DNA of 64,000 nucleotides, taken from contig MU130372.1 in NCBI GenBank assembly GCA_015039465.1, positions 246,210 through 310,209 on the forward strand. The letters run 5' to 3'. Below the pieces are notes generated by a model. It was not told where the DNA came from, did not search any database, and saw only the letters and a program-made list of their open reading frames with translations. The position numbers and the translations under genes are program-made. This DNA is from Phlegmacium glaucopus. Taxonomy: Eukaryota; Basidiomycota; Agaricomycetes; Agaricales; Cortinariaceae. Shown here piece after piece: positions 32,081-42,852 of the stretch; the stretch's first letter is position 1; each line of letters starts with the position of its first letter.

Positions 32081-33340
32081 TGTTACATTCTGTCACACAT
32101 TATAAATCGTTGTTGTTGTTGTATATAAACACCAACCAGAGAGCAGTGGACCAGACCTTAGGTCAAGAGACTCCCTGTCGTTCGTTTAGGGAAGGTATAA
32201 CCTTGACTTTTAACACACAGAGGTTAGAGGAAAGAATAGAGAAGAGAAGGAGGAGGATGAAGGTCTTGGAAGATGAATGAGGTATAAGACGAGGATGAGG
32301 ATGAGCAAGAGAGAGTCTTCAGTAAGACTATAGCGGTTGAGGGATAGGGGATAGATTGACAGTAAGGGGCAAGAAAAGCGAACTTAAGGGAGGAATTCAC
32401 TGGAATTCCACTGAGATGATGAAAGTGGGGGGTAAGAATGAATTGAACTGAACTACCTATCCTGGTACAAAAGAGCAGTATTTATACCCTAAGGATGAGG
32501 CTATGTAAAACAATAAAAAGAAACAAAGTACGCGCTGTCAAAGGAAGAAAGATAAAGAGAGGACAGCTGCGAGAAGAAAAGAACAATGGAAAAGAAAAAG
32601 GAACAATAAAAAAATCTGTAAAGTGTCAAAGTGCGAGAGAAAAGAAAAGAAGGCAGTGTACATAGTCCAATAGCAAAAATATATCGACTCCATAGGCGTG
32701 TGGTCATGTCAAAAATGTGAAAGGTCCTGAGTCAACACTTGAAAGGCGCAGCCTTGTTCCCGAGAAAATACTACTTGCCCATGATCCCATGTCGCGCAGC
32801 CTTGATAACACTTGACACTCTGCGAGAATAATCCTCTGCTGCTGATTCATCTGCAATTCCTGCTTAGTCGTGATCCTCCTGGACTTCCTAAATTGTCATA
32901 AAGAGGGTGGGAAGGCTTCAGGTACCGCGTGAATGATGGTTTTGGCAGTGAATGATAAGATAAGAGGTAGATGAGTGAGGATAGGGGACTGAGTGAGATC
33001 CAGGAGCGAGGTATGGCAAGATAGATAGCTGAGGCGAAGACTTGTGGGTCCATAGCCACAACAACGATGACAAAGCCTTTGACATAATGGGAGATGTAGC
33101 TGATGCGTCCATAAACGGGCCGTTCTTGAAATGATGGGCCATAGATGCGATCAAACGCGAGCCGATGACCGATGCGAATAGTAGATTGATCGCTTTGTTG
33201 TATCACTAGCCAAGGGACAAACGGATGGTAGATGTTAAGGAGCATGTCGATAGTGTAAATGATAGACAACATAGTGGAAGACATTGAGGATATGATGAGC
33301 GATGAGGATGTTATCGTTGAACGAATGGTTTTGTTGACCA
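32081..33340 (-). repeat. Dispersed LTR-type repeat, copy 2
   Basis: This is the better preserved relative of 2,266-3,513. A segment from TGTTACATTCTG (32,081) to TTGATAACA (about 32,815) has LTR-like termini and, on the minus strand, a TATA box TATAAATAC. Beyond it a minus-strand frame of 145 codons (32,847-33,284; contains FERPVYGR-like FQERPVYGRISYISHYVKGF) matches the copy 1 frame closely but no known domain. No 5-bp duplication was found, so it looks like a 3' LTR plus the end of the internal region of a truncated element in minus orientation. Confidence 0.55.
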
Positions 33341-33442
33341 GGAACGCGATTCAGGGCCGCTTCCAAAATAGGTAAGCAAATTCAAAGTCCGCTTATTTTC
33401 ATGATGGCGACTTTTAAGCTTTCTTCTCACACTACCAATCAG

Positions 33443-34575
33443 TGTTGGTGCGCGACAACGTTACTCCGGTCCAACTCCGTCAGAGTTGTTTCCGGTAGTC
33501 CGTACTCCGTTCCAGTACTTTCCTTTGTCTCCGACTCTACTCCTCCTACTTCCAACTCCGAGACTTCTCTGTATCACTCCGACTCTTCCGACGATATCCC
33601 AAACCCTTTACCACACCTTCATCTTAACAACTATTCCTTTGTCATCACTTTCCCACTATCAGTCAGCACACCAGCCATGGATTATTCACCCAAGAATGCA
33701 GGACCTTTTCTGGGAGCAGAACGCAGCACTTATATTTATATTCTATATTTTGGTTGCAATTCCTTTTATATTTAAAGTACTCGAACTTGTATGTTTTCCC
33801 TCAGTTCAAATATCATCTTAGTTTCCTCCTCTTGTTCGTCCTCTAAGTCACTTAGTGATGGGCAGGGGTTTGGGAAACCCCTGGGGTACAAGGGTAAGGG
33901 TAAGGAGGGTCAGGGTCAGGGTACAGATTTTTTGACCCTTGAAAAACCCTTACCCTTCTGGAAGGGTCAGGGTATTTTTGGGAATTTTTATTTCTCTGAT
34001 ATCAGAGTGATCTAACTGTTGTGTATCTATAAAATTGACTTTAAATCAGAGAAAAATCAATCTAAAGATGCCTCACTGCTTTCACAACAATCAGTAGCTT
34101 AGTATACTAGTCAAACCCTCTCTATTTCATTTAAAATCTATTGCTAAACACCTTTAACACCCTGAACATGTTTTAAATAATAGCTACTTTGAAGGCTCCT
34201 TTGGATTACAAAGCTTGAGGAAGGATTTGGACCAAACCCTTGCACTAAACCCTGCTGGGGTTTCTTACCCTCCAACCCCTCAGAAACCCTTACCCTTACC
34301 CTCCAAAACCCTTACCCTCAGCCAAGGGTAGGGGTTTTTGGAGGGTAAGGGTAAGGGTCAGCCTAATTCCACCCCGGGGTTACCCTTGACCATCACTAAA
34401 GTCACTGAGGTCTTCCAACTTTCCGCTCTCTTCCGGTTCCAAAATCAGGACATTGTAGGAGCTGGGCGGCACAGCACATACACTGAGGCCAAAGTCCTTT
34501 CCGTTACTTGTTCCGGTTCCGTTCCGTCCGATCCGGTGTTACTCCAACATGACTCCCCTTGTTTTAAACTTAACA
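33443..34575. repeat. LTR copy (5,764 family) split by a hAT MITE
   Basis: The halves 33,443-33,852 and 34,399-34,575 align with the solo LTR at 5,764-6,342 (for example GTAGTCCGTACTCCGTTCCA, TCAGTCAGCACACCAGC, and the end AAACTTAACA at 34,575). The first 20 bases differ from the solo LTR and there is no target duplication, so the 5' end has been altered. The MITE at 33,853-34,398 interrupts it; the intact LTR provides the empty site. Confidence 0.75.
33853..34398. mobile_element. hAT-type MITE with AGGGTA-rich interior, 8-bp target duplication
   Basis: Ends TAGTGATGG (33,853) and CCATCACTA (to 34,398) are inverse repeats. AAGTCACT occurs at 33,845-33,852 and 34,399-34,406, a perfect 8-bp duplication. 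The terminal bases are the same TAGTGATG as in the other MITEs, but the subterminal sequence is built of AGGGTAAGGGT / ACCCTTACCCT words in place of GGTTCAG words. Confidence 0.92.
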
Positions 34576-34962
34576 TGGGACCATATTTGAGGATTCATAC
34601 ACATTTCAGGTTATTCAAGACAAAAAATCAATCTCAAAACATATAATCTATTGAATAGGTAATATTGATCAAGGCTTCAAAGTCTGAAAATTATATAAGC
34701 TTTTCCTGACACAGTGTGGGGTGTGTGATATGAAAGAGACCACATATAATGTAAATCATGCCAACACATAATATTGTCGTCTGTTTATAAGAGACTAGGT
34801 CATGTGAATAACAGACCTAATTGTGGTCAATAATGGTATCCATCGTTCATTGCAAAACTGCACAGCCTTCAATAGTACTGGTCACAGATATTCTCAGGAG
34901 GAAAAGAGAATAAAATAAAATTGCATACATGCCAGTGGTCAAGTCTAGTCAACGATGAATGA
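34576..34962. other. spacer at the repeat/gene boundary
   Basis: No gene or repeat recognised. It forms the 3' flank of the FAD oxidase gene. Confidence 0.4.
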
Positions 34963-36924
34963 TCATCTGTGACGCCGACACACCAATTGACCATCCCACT
35001 CATCTGATCCTACACCAGAAGCAACAACAAACAAGGAAGTAGGATCATATTTGTCTTTGATCCATTCTAGTTCATCATAATGATCGCCGAAAAATGATTT
35101 CTTGAAATCGAGTTCATGGAGGGAAGCCTAAGAGCAGGGAAAGAAAAGATGAAAGTGCGGTGTTAGCGTTCACTCGTTGTTCCAAGTAATGCTTTTTTTT
35201 TACCTCGTTAAGATATGACCCCGAATCTGTGTTCAGCTGATCGAGAGTGAGAGTGAATTGCTTCAGTTGATCTATTTGTTGGAATATAAAGTCCGCGGTT
35301 GAACCTTCGGGCCAGGAAACTCCGAGAGTAACATGCGATAGCGCTCTGCGCCATGAAGGATTGAGACCAGTGGAATCAGGGTCTACGCGTGACACAGCAC
35401 CGCCTGCGACAGAGCTAAAGCACAATAAAAAAAATAATCAGGTTTAAATTGAATGGAGTGTAGAGGAATCGAACCTACTTCATACTAACACCATTGAGTG
35501 ATAACATGATTTTGGCGGCTTGTGCAGGGTCAGTTTCGGCCAAGCTACGAGGAAGGAATCGTGACGCGAATTCAATTCGAGGTACATCTGTTGCAACTAT
35601 ATTCACGAAAAAAGCCTGATAAAACTCGTAAAACGAGTTGAAAGGTGATGTGATAGTTTGTACCAATCCACCTGTAGCTTCTTCTACATATTGGGCAAAT
35701 GGGAGAAAAGTCGCATTGGTATCTGCCCAAGAGATGTTTGGAGCTGCGAGGACAGCTGTGAAGGATGAATTGGATAGTGATGTATCCACCCCAACCTGCG
35801 TCAGAGATGGTTGGATGTAATTTGATAAATTCCGTCGTTACATTTTGAGCGATGGCAGGTGAGGTCAAGTTGGAGGTCAAGTAGGCAAGGGTTAAGGGGA
35901 AGATTGGATGGGTTTGGTATGTAGTTGAAGTTACGACGCCGTAGGTACCTCCGCCACCACCGCGTAACGCCCAAAACAAATCTGGGTATTGGAAGGAGTT
36001 GGCAGTGACGAGAGATCCATCGGCGAGGACAATGGTGAATTGAAGAACGTTATCGACACCTGGGCCATGATATCATGAATTCAAGTATGAATGAGAACGA
36101 CGGTGTCGTACCGAGGCCGAGTTTAGGAGATAGAACACTGTGTCCTCCACCCATCACCCATCCTCCAGCAGCGCCAACTGATCCACCTCCGGATAAACCT
36201 CCAATAATGGTTCGTCCTTGTTTCTGAGCGAAGTCGTATGCTTCATGCCATTGAACACCAGCTCCAAGCGTGACAGCTGAGATATACCGAAGGTAAGTCA
36301 CTGGAAATGTGAAAATAGAAAGGAGCAATCACCATTAAACGTGTTTTCGTTTGTTACTGGAGCGCCTTCGGGAACAAAAGTCGGATTGTACAACATGTCC
36401 TTCATACGATGTGTCCATATCAAAAAACCACCACGTGCAGTACTTCGACCGAGAAAGTCATGTCCCGTATTCTTCACCACCAGTTTGAGATCGTGTTTTT
36501 TTGCGAAATTGACCGCAGCTTGAACATCACGCCCAGAACGAGCATCGACACCGACAGGCGGCACACTTCCCTGACCGCATGGGATTCCCAAGGTAGTATT
36601 GAAGTAACATGCTGATATAGTTTCGTTTGGGAATATGAAGACCTCGAAGTTGGTGAGCTGCATCGATCCTGGTTGGTCTGAACGCCAATTACTGTTCGCA
36701 TAGTTTGCAATTACGTCTGAACAGTTACCAGAAGGTGCTGAAGGCGGATAGCATGGGAATGGAGGGGGAAGGGGGTGTAGAAGAGGTTGGGATAATTGAT
36801 TAGCCAATGTGGCGAACTCGCTTTTGTTAGGCCAGCATGGTTGGCCATATAGGCAGCGGCAAGTTGATGTCGCCTTGTTAGCTGCCAAGATGGGCAGGAC
36901 GAAGGAAAGCCTTTGAAGTTTCAT
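34963..36924 (-). CDS. Secreted FAD-linked oxidase, berberine-bridge type, possible frameshift
   Basis: Starts at MKLQRLSFVLPILAANKATS, a plausible signal peptide, then CRCLYGQPCWPNKSEF. The FAD-binding domain has ARSGRDVQAAVNFAKKHDLK, VKNTGHDFLGRS (the His of GHDFLGRS normally carries covalent FAD), LGAGVQWHEAYDFA, GGGHSVLSPKLGLGVDNVLQ and FWALRGGGGGTYGVV. The C-terminal BBE segment is HELDFKKSFFGDHYDELEWI followed by KDKYDPTSLFVV, with stop at 34,963-34,965. At least four introns fit (near 36,290-36,325, 36,060-36,110, 35,415-35,475 and 35,115-35,205). Between GWGGY and SLSNSSFTAVLAAPN (about 35,783) the frame shifts by one base and no intron explains it, so this copy may be mutated or the base miscalled. 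The family resembles isoamyl-alcohol-oxidase-like extracellular oxidases (AA7); the substrate cannot be told. Confidence 0.85.
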
Positions 36925-37479
36925 GAAGGCTGATTTGAATCGCAGACAGGGGCTTAAGTGAACTTTTTATACACACATGAGGTTTTTTCCATCATTAGGA
37001 AGCTCCAAGGGCGGTGCCGATTTCTGTCAGTGCTTAGCTGCGAAGCCATGTAAGGATATATGACTTTTCCCAACCCAGACCAGTTGTACAAGTGTTAATA
37101 TCGTTGTTTAGCGGATATGGGTCCAAGCTGTGTATACTTTCCTCCAAGAGAATATATCAGTTTACCGAACCTGCCGCTTGAGAAGGAAACAAGAAATAAC
37201 CAACCAGGACTGACAACCATCGCTGTTCAACGCTGCAACGTGCTGATGGCCAGAGTAATACGCCTTCTTCGCCATCTTGTGTATTGTATCTTCCCTCGGA
37301 CCTGCCCCTTCACCGGCCATTCATGTTCACAGTAGTGCTTACCCCCAGCCGAAAACTCTTCCTTGAGCAAACCCCTATTTCCTGTGGCCTGAACCTTGAG
37401 ATCATTTGCGAAGGAAAAATCGCGTGTGCTTTAGTACTCCAACCGGGGATCATCGATGCTAACCCGTTTTCTTTTTTGC
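36925..37479. other. 5' region of the oxidase, no gene seen
   Basis: The first 100 bases upstream of the start contain an AT-rich stretch (TATAAAAAG on the minus strand near 36,965), a candidate TATA box about 40 bases before the ATG. Plus-strand frames to 37,499 are not supported by any family. Confidence 0.4.
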
Positions 37480-37740
37480 AGGGCGCGGGTTTCTGCTAGC
37501 ACTCCCTTCGGATAGTCTCTGGCTGCTGTGTTTTTTTTTCAAGCAGTGGGGCGAATATCCAGTGTATAGTTTCACGGAACAAAATCATTGGTCGAGGAGG
37601 CTGATTGAGCACCATTCGAGCCATATGCTCGAAAGTGGAACCATATCCAGTTCGTAGCAGTTCGGGTTCTGGGCGACTTCGTTTCTTATGTAAGTGTGAT
37701 ATGATTTTTCTTTGTTTAGAAATCTGTCACTTGTTCGATC
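37480..37740. repeat. Non-coding repeat A, matches 39,870-40,470
   Basis: Shared words include TTTCTGCTAGCAC, GTGTAGTTTCACGGAA (one or two mismatches), TTGGTCGAGGAG against TTGGCCGAGGAG, GCTCGAAAGTG, and CCAGTTCGTAGCAGT against CCAGTTCATAGCAGT. With its partner it brackets the membrane-protein gene. Confidence 0.6.
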
Positions 37741-37987
37741 CCACGGTGGGTAACTTATAAGTGCGTGTCGTTGTCTGCGCCATGTGACAGTGCCATATTG
37801 CACGCTTGTGTCTCGGTATCATTATTAGTATATACTACTGGGTATACTAGGGTTGTGTGAAGGGTATAATTTCGGCATCTCGACTCGCACCATCGATACG
37901 ATTGATCGTGCCATAGCAAGAGAAGATTGAGAAGAGGTGAGTGGTGATGAATAGTGATTTCGCATTGGAATCGAAGCTGGTATTCCA

Positions 37988-39261
37988 CTACCCGTAACCC
38001 GATCCAGATGGACCATCCATTCGAGGAGACATAGACCCCACGCTACTGGATATGTTCCCAGGGGATGAGGCCTCACCCATCTGAGTCGGCTCCCGTTTTT
38101 TCTGCTTGTTACATCTACGAATATAGAGTAACAACAGCAATAGGAGGGGTACAGTGACCCCGACTACCACACCAACGATGATACCTACTGGAGGCGATTT
38201 CTTGGGGCCTATACCTATATTTGATGGTATATTAGGGTCGGAACTGCTCGATGGAACACCGGTAGAGGCTATAGCGGTAGAGGCTATAGCGGTAGTGCCA
38301 GGAACGCCAGCAAGAACAGGAGACACGGAAACAACGAAGTAGTCGATTGCAAGGGGCGCCGTTCCAGAGTTGCCTTGATATGTAACCACGAGTTTGTGTT
38401 GTGCAAGAGACATGTGACCAATTTGAAATAAAATTTGGTTATAGAGCCGTGGTGCACCAATTGGCACCGAGAAATTGATTGGGGCTTGGCCATCAACGGA
38501 GTATGTCGCTGTCGAAGCAATAAGGGGGAAATTGGCAGGAAGATAACCAATAAAGGAGGCGTCAACACCTAGAAAAGCACGGAAATCGTTATTCAATCAT
38601 TCAGGCGAATCAATTCAGTGTTACGAACCAGTGAATACGTATGTGAAAGATGCCCCCGTCACCTGAGTCAGATAAACAAAGTCCTCCCAGACCCTCCATC
38701 CAGAATCATATACTAATTCTGGGTTAGTTGAATCGATACGCAGGATCGATTGATCCAGTGATACATTGGCAGATGGAAGATACTGAATCTGATCGAACCA
38801 AAAGGTATTCTGATTCGCAACTTTTGCTCCTACGGTGAGTACATGGGGTCCATCCTGTAACTGGTTATCTTGGCAAAAGATCCAGTTGTTCATTTCGACA
38901 TATGGTAACACAGTATTCCAACCGATGCTTTTATTGTCGACAAAACATTCCCAGGTCGGATCTTGGGTCCCAGAGGTATTTGTTGTTATGCTTGTCCCCA
39001 TAACGGTGACTGCTGAACCTGAAAATAATCATAGAGTAAAGACAAGGTTCCAAAGTAAAGCAGATATAAGGACATACCATTGAAAGCATAGGAAAAGTTT
39101 GCATCGACATTAACACCGTGTAAAGTGTTTTGAAAAGGAGTTCCAAAATTCCCCGTATTAAGTTGTGTGTTTTGAACTAGAAACCAAGGACCGGAATATT
39201 GAATGTCGGGATTCGTGTCGTCGACGATGACCTGACGCTGAGACATATCAAGACGAATCAT
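37988..39261 (-). CDS. Single-pass membrane protein with two extracellular repeats
   Basis: Three exons fit: 39261 to about 39079, about 39019 to 38632, and about 38571 to 37988. The ectodomain has two similar modules (VIVDDTNPDIQYSGPW ... and ILRIDSTNPELVYDSGWRV ...), each with Trp/Tyr-rich beta-like sequence as in galactose-binding folds. A Ser/Thr-rich stalk (TAIASTAIASTGVPSSSSD) is followed by a TM helix (GIIVGVVVGVTVPLLLLLLL) and a basic cytosolic tail (YIRRCNKQKKRE). Proteins of this layout are common in Agaricomycetes and have no known function; a cell-surface sensor or adhesin role is only a guess. I find no clear signal peptide in the chosen start, so a short upstream exon may be missing. 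Confidence 0.75.
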
Positions 39262-39869
39262 TGAAAGCTGAGAATCTGGAAGGAAAAGGTCAGAGCAACC
39301 CCATCAAACGAGTTGGAGTCCGTTATTTAAATTATGTTGACATGGGTAGGTTTGGAGTGGGAGTGAGAGTATGACAGACTGCATTGTTCAAAATACGACC
39401 ACGTTCGCCTATACCTATCGTTGCCTAGGAGAAATGTTCTGAAACCATCACAATCCGTCTAATGCCTGTCATAGATAATTGACAGAGTTGATTGAGGTTA
39501 CGTATCTTTCCCGTCGACGACCGTGACGCTCCTGCCCCTATCGGCGTTCCATCTCTTCCATTGTCCCACCGAATAGCTCTAGAAGACTATCACTATCACG
39601 AAGCCGGATCTAAGAGCTGTCATCGGTGGCATGTTGGGCGGGCTCATCCTGTTCTTACTTTTCTATTCCTGATTGAGATCCTCTACATTTTAGTAGACAT
39701 GGTAACAACCAGAGAGCACACTGGCAGGAACTAGGTGGGGACAGCCTTCATCTGGTGTCCAGAGCTATTAATAAACCTCGAATCAAAGATTGGATAAAAG
39801 GACGGACCCCTGCATTCTTGAAGACCTCTGTGAGCTCCCATAAACCGTTATGTTCCCCAGATTTATGAA
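39262..39869. other. spacer, no gene seen
   Basis: A plus-strand frame at 39,492-39,734 ends in a hydrophobic stretch but has no family match. It lies in the presumed promoter of the membrane-protein gene and is not called. Confidence 0.35.
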
Positions 39870-40470
39870 GAAACACGATTTCTGCTAGCACCTTCTATAT
39901 AAGGTGTTTTTTCACACAGTGGGCGAATACCACATGTGTAGTTTCACGGAATAAAGCAAATGATTGGCCGAGGAGCTGATTGCGTGAATTCGGGCGCTCG
40001 AAAGTGCCTTTGGCTTGTTTTGGTTTCGTTTCCTAGGTAATTGATTAATGAAATCTCAGAAACTTATTTAAGAAAGAACCTGATAATAAGATCGCCAAAA
40101 GCCCCCTCCAGCGCCTTCACCGAACGCCACTGCTGAGCCTGTTGACGCCATCTGCCATCTGCCACCTGGCACGCCACCACCCCGATCCGTCGCATGGAAG
40201 TATTGTATTTTCCTATGTCGTTCCCTCTTATCTGATGTCGATAGCGCTGAGTAAAGCCTGGCCGCAATTTACATTCACATTTTATACAACGAGTCAAAGA
40301 TTGTCGTTCGAGCTCTAGTGTTGAACTGCAGCAGATGCAATGCTCAGCGCTGGATCTTTATCTCGTTCCACCACTACAATGTGATTTTCCACCATCGTTT
40401 GACTATATACCCAGTTCATAGCAGTCGAGTTCTTGGGCCTGTCGCGATATAATACTTCTGTTGCCATGTC
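39870..40470. repeat. Non-coding repeat A, second copy, with an insertion
   Basis: Collinear with 37,480-37,740, but the two matching parts (39,870-40,010 and about 40,390-40,470) are separated by about 380 extra bases. A minus-strand frame at 40,315-40,512 lies in it and is not considered a gene. Confidence 0.55.
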
Positions 40471-40631
40471 GAAAAACAGGTCTACTAGTTTTCTGCAGTG
40501 ATGTAGTTGCATTTGCGAGTCGTAGGGTCACTTTTTTCATCGTCTGCAATAGCGTCCATTAATATTGTTATTATGATTTATGTAGCAGGAGGTTGGCAGG
40601 TAGACTCGTGACCAGTCGTCGATATGAGTCT

Positions 40632-41199
40632 TGAGATGTGCGAAAAAGGAACCTCTCGATATGACGACTGGAAAACCGGGACTTCCCGTGAGTGAGCGCC
40701 CATTACGAGCCTTCGGACATCACCGGCCTTCCAAAAAAGGTGCATCGCTCAAAAAAGGTGCAAGTTTTGGCAGAGCCCATCAACAACGGCAGCTGTTTCT
40801 CCCTATCTTTCGTCTCCACTCCTATGTAAACCATGGAATTTATTACAGAACACAATGAAATGATTCAGTTTCTCCGTACCTGCTCTACAGCTGAGATTTC
40901 ACATCTGGTAGCAACACCTCAAGACCACCTCTCACCCACCTCAACAGCCTCTCGGAGGAGGACAAAACTGTGTTTACGAGCAACAACGATCTTCTGGGTG
41001 ATATCTAAGTCAGTGATGGTGCCTCGAGATGAGCATGGTCAGCAGTACTTGTCCAGCATTGACGAGCGCTGCCAAAATTTGTACATTCCTTTTTGAGCGA
41101 TGCACCTTTTTTGGAAGGCCGGTAATGTCCGAAAGCTCACTCACGGGAAGTCCCGGCGTACAGGTCGTCATATCGAGAGGTTCCTTTTCGCACATCTCA
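40632..41199. mobile_element. Long-TIR element, 568 bp
   Basis: About 150 bases at each end are inverse complements with few mismatches: TGAGATGTGCGAAAA..GG, ACCTCTCGATATGACGAC, CCGGGACTTCCCGTGAGTGA and CCGGCCTTCCAAAAAAGGTG appear in both arms. The middle (about 40,790-41,050) has no recognisable ORF. Long arms fit a Mutator-like or foldback MITE. The flanks do not show a clear target duplication. Confidence 0.8.
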
Positions 41200-41991
41200 T
41201 GTGACGGCCTGTCACAGGTCTAGTTGGCAGGAGGGACCTTGAAGCTCCTTGAAGTAACCTTGAAGCTTGAAGAAAACGATACGCGAGTTATTATTGTGAC
41301 ACTTGACGCTATCAAGTCACTTCAAATTGATGGTTGATGTCATTGATTTCGCATTGTTATAAACACTACTGATGCTAGCTAGTGGAGGGGTATGCATGAT
41401 AATTCAAGCCCGTGCAAATATAAAAAGTAAAAAGAGAAAACGAAATAATGATAACGAATGCACAATAATTATGTAGCAAGAAAGCAACTTATCGTACGAG
41501 GTATATTTGGACGTTACTGCGACGTTACTGCGAAAAAGAAGAGACATGAAAGAATACGTTATACGAAAGCATGATAATGATAGTGATTAAGATGTTGGAA
41601 TGCGTCGTGGGATCATTTGAGTTGCTTTTTTTTTTTAACAACCGAAAACAAGCATCATGAAAGGAGAGAAGAGAGGATGAAAACCGTGAAATGCCGACGA
41701 GGAAAGGCGAGTCAAGACATCCGTCGTTGGAAATAGAAATGTGTCAGGTTCGCGAATTTGTGCATTCCGATTTACAGAGAGCAGTTGCGGCGGTCCACGT
41801 CGCGGGTATGAGATATGAATATGAGATGATGGTACAATGCATGTGGGTTCTACCGTTCAACGGTTTCAGTGTGGTGGAACGAAGGCCGAGAGGAATAATG
41901 GTTTTGGCATGGTGAAGAGTTCATCCGTAGTAAATCCTAAGAAGATGCGTAGATGAGCATCTGTGATAACCTTTATAAGTCAAACTGGAAC
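41200..41991. other. spacer, no gene seen
   Basis: Includes a small direct repeat GACGTTACTGC at 41,511-41,531. The plus-strand frame 41,691-41,915 is antisense to the possible 3' end of the MYND gene and is not called. Confidence 0.35.
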
Positions 41992-42852
41992 TTACCCGTG
42001 TGGTGTAGTAGAGATAGGTTTAAAGTCTGTTCGTCCACTCTCAACGAAATGAGATAACACATTTGCCCAGTCATCGCGGGAATCCCAGGCGATTTTGCCT
42101 GGTGGGTCGACCTCGACAGGCATCACCTGGGAGGTGGAACCACATTGGATGATAACCACAAGAGTGCCGATACCCCCACTTTGACGGCAACGTTCCTCGC
42201 GGCGTTTTATATCCGCGATGACGAGAGGATCCCGAATATACGTCCGTGGGACAACGTGAGTGGCTGCGACGGAGAATCTAAATTTGGACAGAACAATTAG
42301 AGTCATCAACAATAAGGGTAATTATGAAAGCCTTACCGACGGTGCGATTCTACATGATGGTGGTAGCTCAACTCGATGAGTAGAGCGTTTTGTCTGACAT
42401 TGGCGGGGACACGCTTGAGTTGAAGGGCCTGAAATCCGGCCCATCCAAGCAAGGCACTGTGGGTGGAAGTGAATTTCCGAAGTGTCTTAGCAAGGTTCTC
42501 ATCCGCGTATCCGTGAGCAGCGGCATTTACTGATGCTTGCTTTAATTGTGAGGCAGTGTGTTGACAGATCGGTTTATGGGATGGCCAATGAATCTTTTGA
42601 CAATCTTGTGAACAGTATTGTGTGGTCATCTAGATTATTGAACAACGATGGGAGGAAGAGATCGTTGTTAGCCACAATATCTTTATGCAGAACGCTCAGC
42701 AAACGTACACATCCTCCACATAGTCTGAATTTGACAGCTGGCGTTTCAACTGTGCCACATTGGTCGCAGATACGGTACCCGCGTTGTCGTTGTGTGTGGA
42801 GGGGAGCCGTGTTGTAGTTGGCGGCGGCGGGTTGCGAGTAGTAGGTCGACAT
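41992..42852 (-). CDS. MYND-type zinc-finger protein
   Basis: Begins MSTYYSQPAAANYNTAPLHT. The MYND finger is split by an intron: CDQCGTVETPAVKFRLCGGC joins MTTQYCSQDCQKIHWPSHKP and IC, giving the C-x2-C, C-x2-C, YCSxxC, HxxxC ligand set. The rest is alpha-helical (ALLGWAGFQALQLKRVPANV ... IELSYHHHVESH), an intron near 42,275-42,335 follows, and then FSVAATHVVPRTYIRD and a conserved-looking C-terminus (GTLVVIIQCG ... AWDSRDDWANVLSHFVESG). The stop used here (after TPHG) overlaps a GTAAGT donor, so a further C-terminal exon down to about 41,840 is possible. MYND fingers bind proline-rich peptides in other proteins. The target is unknown. Confidence 0.8.

Noticed and set aside
32081..32217. Short solo LTR TGTGTTA...TAACACA of about 137 bp
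   Set aside because: No target duplication, and homology with copy 1 continues well beyond the right end, so the longer unit to about 32,815 fits better.
33860..34380. Interstitial telomere repeats (AGGGTAA words)
   Set aside because: The words lie between inverse ends with an 8-bp target duplication and occur in both orientations, so they belong to a MITE; the unit is not a regular telomere repeat.
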